From: Mantis religiosa
Taxonomy: Eukaryota; Arthropoda; Insecta; Mantodea; Mantidae
Length of the DNA: 64,000 nucleotides
Direction of reading: 5' to 3'
NCBI GenBank assembly: GCA_030765055.1
Contig: CM060947.1
Span: 49,594,047-49,658,046 of the forward strand
Under the pieces are notes generated by a model. The model searched no databases and had not been told where the DNA came from. It saw only the letters and a program-made list of their open reading frames with translations. The translations under genes were made by a program, and so were the position numbers. The first letter of the stretch is position 1; each line of letters begins with the position of its first letter. Positions 57,130 to 64,000 of this stretch are shown in pieces.

Positions 57130-57500
57130 ACTTTTTTCGGAGAGGATTCGGCACTGCGACCAGTCTTGGTCTATTGTACATTATGCCCCCAAATGGGGCA
57201 TCCCCGGCAGGAAGAATGAGGCGAGAGGAGACAGAGGGCGGCCGTCCCAAGTAGCCACAAGAATGCAGAGGGCAGGGTTCCTACATTTTACTTCGATAGA
57301 AACCTCTCCCGGCAAGCTACGACAACGGACATTCCCCCTACTGTGGTTCGAAGACGGTCCCAGCAGTCGGTCCGGAGGCCGGCAACCGACCTACCGGAGG
57401 AGGAAGCGGTTCACTCAGAGCATATCATCCTGTCATGCACCGCCGAGACTCCCGTCGACACTTCTAAGAGCCAACGAGATGACAGATGATATGAAGTGAT
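57130..57500 (+). other. Unidentified GC-rich segment
   Basis: Sharp GC-rich block in AT-rich surroundings. One frame gives PYCGSKTVPA and, shifted by one base, SEHIILSC. This loosely recalls the CxCG...H...C tail of LINE proteins, but the evidence is weak. A 78-codon frame at 57263-57499 is otherwise motif-free. Confidence 0.3.
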
Positions 57501-57577
57501 AATGGAGATGAAATGGGGGTACAGGAAATTCGGGGATGTAATTAACCTACACATATTCTAAAAACTTACGATAATAC

Positions 57578-57752
57578 CTACCCCGCTGCAGTGATAGCGG
57601 AAATAGTATGTCTGCATCACATTAGAGAGGTCCCGAGTTCGAATCTAGGTTAGGGTGAGTAAGCTGAATAAATTTTTCTGAGTCTCATTTGAGCATCACC
57701 ATCCGTGTCATTCGTGCGATATGACCTATCAGGTTAAATGACGTAAAAAAGC
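57578..57752 (+). mobile_element. SINE-A, degenerate
   Basis: GAGGTCCCGAGTTCGAATCT and GTTAGGGTGAGTAAGCTGAA, then an internal deletion and CGATATGACCTATCAGGTTA. Confidence 0.75.
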
Positions 57753-58860
57753 AATACAATTTACAGAAGTAGATACCTCAACAACTGCATAATAGATTCA
57801 TACCTATCCCATGATCAGGTAAAGCAGACGATCCTGGGACCCAGTGTCGCTTTGAGAAGAACAGAGCAAGCAGTCCAAAAAAGAATAACGATATCTTAAT
57901 TAAAATTCGTAAGCTTTCACGGTCAGTGTCAGTATAATACTTTATATTATACTGATATCTTAATTTATAGCCTCCTCATTTAAATGAAAGATACAACACT
58001 GAAAACTGTGCATGGGAAGTAACACAGGATCTTATTTTAGGCGTAAGGGGGAGCTTTCCAGGACTAATTTAATAGTGAAGACATCAACAAAATATATTTA
58101 ACATTTTGTTACTTCGTGTTTAGCGGCACTGTAACTTGCAGTTGCATTAACGTATTCTGATAAAACGCCTATATGCTTTTTGCATATTTTATTGGTTGAT
58201 TATATTGTGTTCCATTTAGGTATTATGCGCTTTTTAGAAATAAATAAAAAATTAATATACAATGATGTTGCCACAAGAGGTATATGAAGGAACAATATAT
58301 TCTTAACTTCCTTTGTTTTCCTTTTATCCACTCGTAAAATGGCTTATACTGAAAACCAAATATTTTTGGAACCAACGAATAGAGCTTTGAGAATATATTC
58401 AAGAATAAATATTCCTCATTCTCCTTACAGTTATACTTTCTATTTGCAATAAATCTCAGTTTATATCTATTATTTCCATGACAACCAGTATGTTACCATC
58501 TAGCAAACGGAGTCGACATATTTCATTAAAATAATTACTCTGATTTACGTTTTTAGTAGCACATAAAATATTTTATGCCGTACATTAAGGTTAAAATATA
58601 TTTAAAATTTATTGAAAATTCTCACGCTCGTCAAGACTCACCATTAGCATTTGTCGCTTAATATTAAAGCATTTCCCGATGATCGTAATGTTAGAGATGG
58701 TTAAATAAATGAAAGCAATTCTCTAAAGATTATTTAAGGAGCTTAACATATCCAGTTCTTGATGAAAACATCGTCTTTCCGACATTCACCCAAGCCAGTT
58801 GCCACTAAAGTGCGTTCACCCCATTCTTTACTAAGATTCTAGTCGTCTTCTGTTGTCAAG
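57753..58860. other. Unannotated
   Basis: A small perfect hairpin (AGTATAATA-CTTTA-TATTATACT, about 57930-57952). Otherwise nothing. Confidence 0.4.
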
Positions 58861-58861
58861 A

Positions 58862-59000
58862 GCTATAACATACTAGCTTCCGGTTCTCGAGGTCGCGGTT
58901 TCAAAACCGTGAGGTCGATGAATCTTATTTGGGAGTAAAAAGCTTAACGTAACTTCCTTCGGAAGGGAAGTAAAGCTGGTGGTCCCTGTAGTAGAACCTC
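58862..59000 (+). repeat. tRNA-like SINE fragment
   Basis: GGTCGCGGTTTCAAAACCGTG forms a T-arm-like hairpin (B-box position). It is followed by CTTCCTTCGGAAGGGAAGTA, itself a hairpin, and GGTGGTCCC. Family not otherwise seen in the window. Confidence 0.4.
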
Positions 59001-62000
59001 AAATCTGACAAAGAAGCCTCTAAGCAAAATCGTCTTTCACGCCCAATACAGAATGGGACGCTGAGAATCACAGTTAAAGGGCCTCCATAAATAAAAAATT
59101 CAATTAAGCAGCAATTAAGCTACTCATCGTTAAAAATGTGTCTTTTTATAGGGTTATTCACATAGTTATAAATAAAAATTGCACTTTTTTTTCGAGTAAG
59201 CACACAGGCATATCGAAATGCAACTTACAGCCCTACAAAAACAACTATAACATTATGACTACAGAGACTAGGATTCAAACTAACTAAACCTATAATGAAA
59301 TTCCGGTTAGTTATGTTGAATAATTCTGCTAAGCATTGTACCATCCACACTAATAAATAGTTATAAGTTTTCTAACATTACTGCCATAGAGTAACATTTT
59401 AAATGAACAGCTGAAATTTGAATTAACTCCAAAAGTTGAAAGGAATAAAACAGCAAATTTCCTTTCCAAGTTTAGCAATTTCAAGTAACTTCTGTAATTA
59501 CAAAAAAATAAATGAATAAATGCCATTTATTAAGACAAAACCAGGGCCTATCGGAAAGTCCTACTTTTTGCGCTGAGGAAGAGGCCTTCATAGGCTTACT
59601 TAACAGTAGAAGAACCAAACATTTAATTTTACATTTCTTTCTGTATCCCTGACTGTTGAAATGTATAAAAAATCATCCAATCTTTCCGATCTATTTCTAA
59701 ATTATGCCCATAAAGTATTAAACACAAATGTGCAAAAATTGTGAACTTTTAAAATCACAGTTAAATGCCCAAAAAATGAGGGTTTTAGCGCACTACAAAA
59801 TAATAAAGCCCTACTTTTAATTAAAGTAATAACAAAAAATTGCATGGCAAGAAGGTGACTATAGAACTGAGGCCATTTAGCAGCAAGTCACTCAACTAGA
59901 GCGACAATGGAAAGCAAATATCAACTACAGACTGATATTTAAAAGAAGATATGTGAAAGTCATCAAGCCAGGGCCGCGAAGGATAAGAGGGGAAGGTCGT
60001 TGCTATGGTAACGTAAACAAAGGTTGCCAGATTGGTTATACTGGTGAATCACATACTATGATAGCTCGAACCCTTGTTTATGTTTCAAGTGTTAAGAGGA
60101 TATCTGCATTTCTTCCTGTCTGCTGTTGGGTAACATTGCAGAACCTCACGTGGAGAAACAGATGATCTTCACGTATCTTCTTTTAAAAATCAGACTGTAT
60201 CATCACATGTTAAACCATATAGTAACTGTCACAACAAAAACAAACCAAATAAAATAATAAATTTGTATACCTATATAAAAATATGAGCAAATATATTTTA
60301 ATGCTCTTTAAATAGATGCTGGCTGAAAGATGACATTAATGCACAGAACATAATGAAATCATTGCTTTTAAGGACTGAGGAATATCCCAATACAGAAAGT
60401 TTTAAGCCCAAAAACTTCAGTTTCATATAATTGTGGCGGTGTGTCAAATGTTCATTAAAATATTAAAACTTCTACAAAATGCTATAAATGCAGTAAAAGG
60501 TAGTTCTATAGAATTCAATTTATAGTGAAACACTCCAATAATGAATTACAGCAGAAAATATTAAGTTTGTGTTTTTTTCTCTCTAATAATGAACTGTGCA
60601 ATTAATTTCTGTAGTGAATTTTTTCATTATTTACTTCAACAAGAATTTCCTGTTATTTACAATTTTAATCCTAAACATAAGCTGACTTACTCCTTAACAC
60701 AAATCATTTGTATTGCCAATGAAACTAAACCTTGAGAAGATTCCCAGCCTTCTGTTTCACGCTTGAAACATGTGACATTTAAATGTATGCAGCCTTGAGC
60801 ATTGTTTGACAGTGCTGTTGCATTAAATGTCACATTCATAAACATTTTCATGAGTCACTGAACTGTTTGACAGCACGTGTAAAATATATGAGGTTCTAAA
60901 CCATTACAAAGTGTTGTGCAAAGCTAAGTATTGAAGCTAATAGAAAAACAAGTCAATAAAATGGATGCTAGTTCTTATTTCACAATAAGTTATGAATATC
61001 ACACTTTTAGACCGTTACTCAATGACCTAAGAATTTAACACTGGATCATCAGCTGTAACATAACATTTCACTCTAGTGAAATAAGAGAACGCTTATGGAA
61101 ATTCTTGCTAGCTTAACTCATTTAAGTATTCAGAAGTTTGAAAACATAATCCTGAATGTATGAAGAAGTCATTTGAAATTTGCTTCAAATTATGGAAATT
61201 ATATTTAATAAACCTAAAATAACTTGCAATACATCAGCAGCATTAAATCTATCACTCCAACTGCAACCTCCAGTGAGGACTTCTGCAATCATGTGACTCC
61301 AATAGTGCCTGCTACTGTAAAAGAGCAGCAATAGTAAATGACTAGCTCAGTTCTCAATGTACTTACATATTGTTACATTTTCTTGAAACGAAAATCATAA
61401 CTCTTTTCATTCTGAGTGTAAAACAATTCAAATACTATTATAATTATCCCAGTGTAAAATTCACAGGATATGTGTCACATATTAGTGAGTCATTTTAAAA
61501 TGGAATTGCTGATTAACAACTTTATAAATATTATTTTTTGTATTTTTATGCAATTTCTTTCATAAAAACAATTTCAAACCTTCCCCTAAGAGACTCTTTC
61601 AGGGCATTTTTAAGATTCTATATAAAACTAAGACAAAATCTTTGGACAATATGGAACATTTTACTTTTGAGTAAACAAATGGATGATCATGAAAATAAAA
61701 GTCTTGTATGAACATGACCTTGGACTAAAATACTGATAACAAATATAAAAAAATAGCATCTTTCAAAAATTTAAATTCAGGTAAATTACATATTTGGCAT
61801 CCCTCTTTTTTCACATTTGACAAAATCTGATGCTTTACCAAAGCAATGGGTGAAATGTAACAAACTGATTTTGGTAATTATTATATAATTATTATATTAT
61901 TATATAATTTGGTAACTATACTTCAATTCTGAAGTAATATGTTGCTTTTTGCATTAATATATAAATATCCTATGGATTCATTTACAAAAGGGTTTGACAA

Positions 62001-64000
62001 TGTTATAGTAATGGAAGTTTACCTAATTTCCATTTCTTTCACAATTCTGACCTCTTCAGATCACACACCATTTGGCAGATGGCAGAGAAACTGTAGAAAA
62101 TTCAATGAAATTTCCAGCCCACCTTCTTGGTATTGAGGTAACAAATCAGACTACGTTCCACAAGGCCTAAGTTTGGGGTAAGTCACATGGTTAAGCTCTC
62201 CCCCTTCCTTATTATCAGTACACAAAAGTAATGTATTTCTGTGTTCTATGGAATCAGCCATCACTTTACCCACTTCATTCATAATGAACCTCACATATTA
62301 GTTATAGAAGTGTTTCATAGGAAAACTAATTTATTTACTGAAAAGCTAACCATTAAAGCGGAATGGGAATATACTGGGATATTTCAAGCAGTTGTACTTA
62401 CATGTGTAATGAATTTGTAAATGCTCTATTTACTATCATTACTTTGTTATTTAAAGGGACATCAAGTATCTATTAAAACTATTAGTACTTAAATCCACTG
62501 ACTGCACACCCAAATAAATAAATACTTATTTTTATTGCTCAGGTGATTTGTGCACATCAAATAAGCCTCTTCAAATGATCTTTTAATGTTCTGTTGCAGA
62601 AGCAAATTTCCCTAATTAACCACATTTAAAGCCTGAATTTGTTTACTAGTAGCTACATGCAAATCTTTACAGCAATTTTCTTGTGCTTAAACTTTACAAT
62701 GTTCGTGTATGTAAATTTGATATTAGATAAAATCTACAAATTAGATATTAAACAACTAGGGGTTTTACTCCATGTCCTGTAAACCCTGGGCAGAAGGACA
62801 AAACATAACTTGAAATAAACAAATAAAAACTAAATAAATATAGGAAACATTTATAATTTTAGTTACAAATATATTTCGACCCTTCATTCTATTTTGTTTA
62901 AATGAATGTGACTTTTTCTGAATGAATTTTAGGTACTCCAAAAATGTTGGTAGCAATTTTATAAAATAAAAAAAAATCAAGCTATTATTTAACTTTGAAA
63001 TCTTCAAATATTTTAAAAATTAAAAAAATAATAATAGTAATAAAATAAAAGTGTGCCAAATTATTGCCCTTGAAGACTATACAAAATATTGACATCCCTT
63101 ACAATTTAGTCACATGTGCAGCCAAGAAGCCATGAAAATTGTACAAAATAGTTAATATAAAAAAGTACACTGACCAAATGTTTATTTTAACAATCTTTAG
63201 TAAACACTTATGAACATACTAACATAATTTAGGAAGAACGGGTCATACTTTGAGATCTACTCAAGCTACCTTCCGAATTACGAAACAGCAAGTATCTTAA
63301 GTTTTGATTGGTCATTTTAGGTTCAAATTATTTCGAAAAAATGCCTTGGGAATGTTTGGTACGCATGCATAACCTAGGTTTATAAAAATATTCAAGTTGG
63401 GAACGTTTCCCTCGTAATGATACGTCAACTGCATGAGAAATCTGCAGCCTATAAATCATTTTATCTTATACAAAACATAATGGGCAAACACCAGAACTTT
63501 AAATACTGCTCTATTCCATACTTCAAATCCACTTGTCAAACAGAAACTTTAATGCCAATTCTATTATTAAATCCACTAAATTAAGTAATTTATACGGTGT
63601 TTCCATCGTCTTGTTTATTTTAAATTTGGTATACAGTACAATATTGCTGAAGCATTCCTATACTTTAACCCTACCCAATGATATTAACACATATCTTTAG
63701 TTTCAGCCTAAATTATACCTTATTTATGGATAACTGCAACAATGAAGATTTATTACGTCTGCTCTAACCATAATTTATCTAAATTTTCCTTAACAAATAA
63801 CCTTAACTTTTCTAGTCACTTTATCTACATTTAATAAATTAAACATTAAATAGCCCTCCAAAAAATTTAGCATTATCGAAGATTGTTTATACTACATCAT
63901 GACTAATATACAGCGGCTGCCTGTATAATTCTTTATTAAATACAACAATAAAAATGTTATCACAAATTGATCGTTTAAATTCCGATTTATATTGACTTTA
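59001..64000. other. 5-kb AT-rich, repeat-poor region
   Basis: No SINE, LINE or transposon signature and no convincing exon. The absence of repeats contrasts with the rest of the window. It could be intron or 3' UTR of a gene beyond the right edge. Small frames (59953-60165, 61939-62136, 62765-63007) are unremarkable. Confidence 0.45.
59999..60012. promoter_or_regulatory. RFX X-box-like palindrome
   Basis: GTTGCTATGGTAAC is a 14-bp near-perfect palindrome matching the RFX X-box pattern (GTNRCC spacer RGYAAC) with one mismatch. It sits in a locally GC-richer patch (59970-60040). Confidence 0.4.

Overview
The window looks like a piece of a large, AT-rich, repeat-laden arthropod genome. It contains no bacterial-type genes, almost no long open frames, several tRNA-headed SINE families, mariner/Tc1 and pogo/Tigger DNA transposons, non-LTR (LINE) fragments and a Ty3/Gypsy-type LTR element. 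The mixture suggests an insect with a big genome; a cockroach or termite relative is my best guess, but that is inference. I name the repeat families locally. SINE-A has a GAGTTCGAATCTCGG box and a ...GACTTAACGTTGGAGGACGTAAA tail. SINE-B has a tRNA(Glu)-like head with a CTCTCAC anticodon loop and ends GGGCGTTAAACACTACACA. SINE-C has a tRNA-like head and occurs mainly as palindromes. SINE-E carries the TTTAAGCACACT... / GTTAACAAACAAAATATTT body. SINE-F has a CGGGTTCGAGTCCCG box.

Layout. 1-11 kb: part of an LTR, several SINEs with target-site duplications (TSDs), and a minus-strand LINE reverse transcriptase (3.7-4.8 kb). 11-14 kb: a solo LTR (TSD ATAT) and a complete-ended but dead DD34D mariner (12.2-13.5 kb). 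15.7 kb: the best host-gene candidate, a minus-strand terminal exon with splice acceptor, stop and poly(A) signals. 17-19.3 kb: a plus-strand LINE broken by two further insertions, one of them an unidentified 517-bp GC-rich element. 19.8-26 kb: four DNA-transposon remnants. 26.8-28.5 kb: a pogo/Tigger-like element containing a palindromic SINE-C. 33-40 kb: SINE-E/F, microsatellites, a CpG-rich stretch, a tandem array of a 119-120 bp unit (37.2-38.2 kb) and a fold-back SINE-C pair. 41.6-44.5 kb: a young internally deleted Gypsy-type element with apparently identical 566-bp LTRs, nested inside a fold-back transposase-derived element. 49.8-51.1 kb: another dead mariner. 51-58 kb: more SINEs. 59-64 kb: very AT-rich, repeat-poor sequence with an RFX X-box-like palindrome near 60.0 kb.

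No transposase or reverse transcriptase here appears intact. The elements therefore do not work together as a system, and the biology visible is the insertion, nesting and rearrangement history of mobile DNA. The most noteworthy items are the nested Gypsy derivative with a readable pre-insertion site, the unidentified 517-bp insert, the palindromic SINE with a 14-bp TSD, the fold-back elements made from an inverted transposase 3' end, and the 119-bp array whose units each carry a TATA-like motif.
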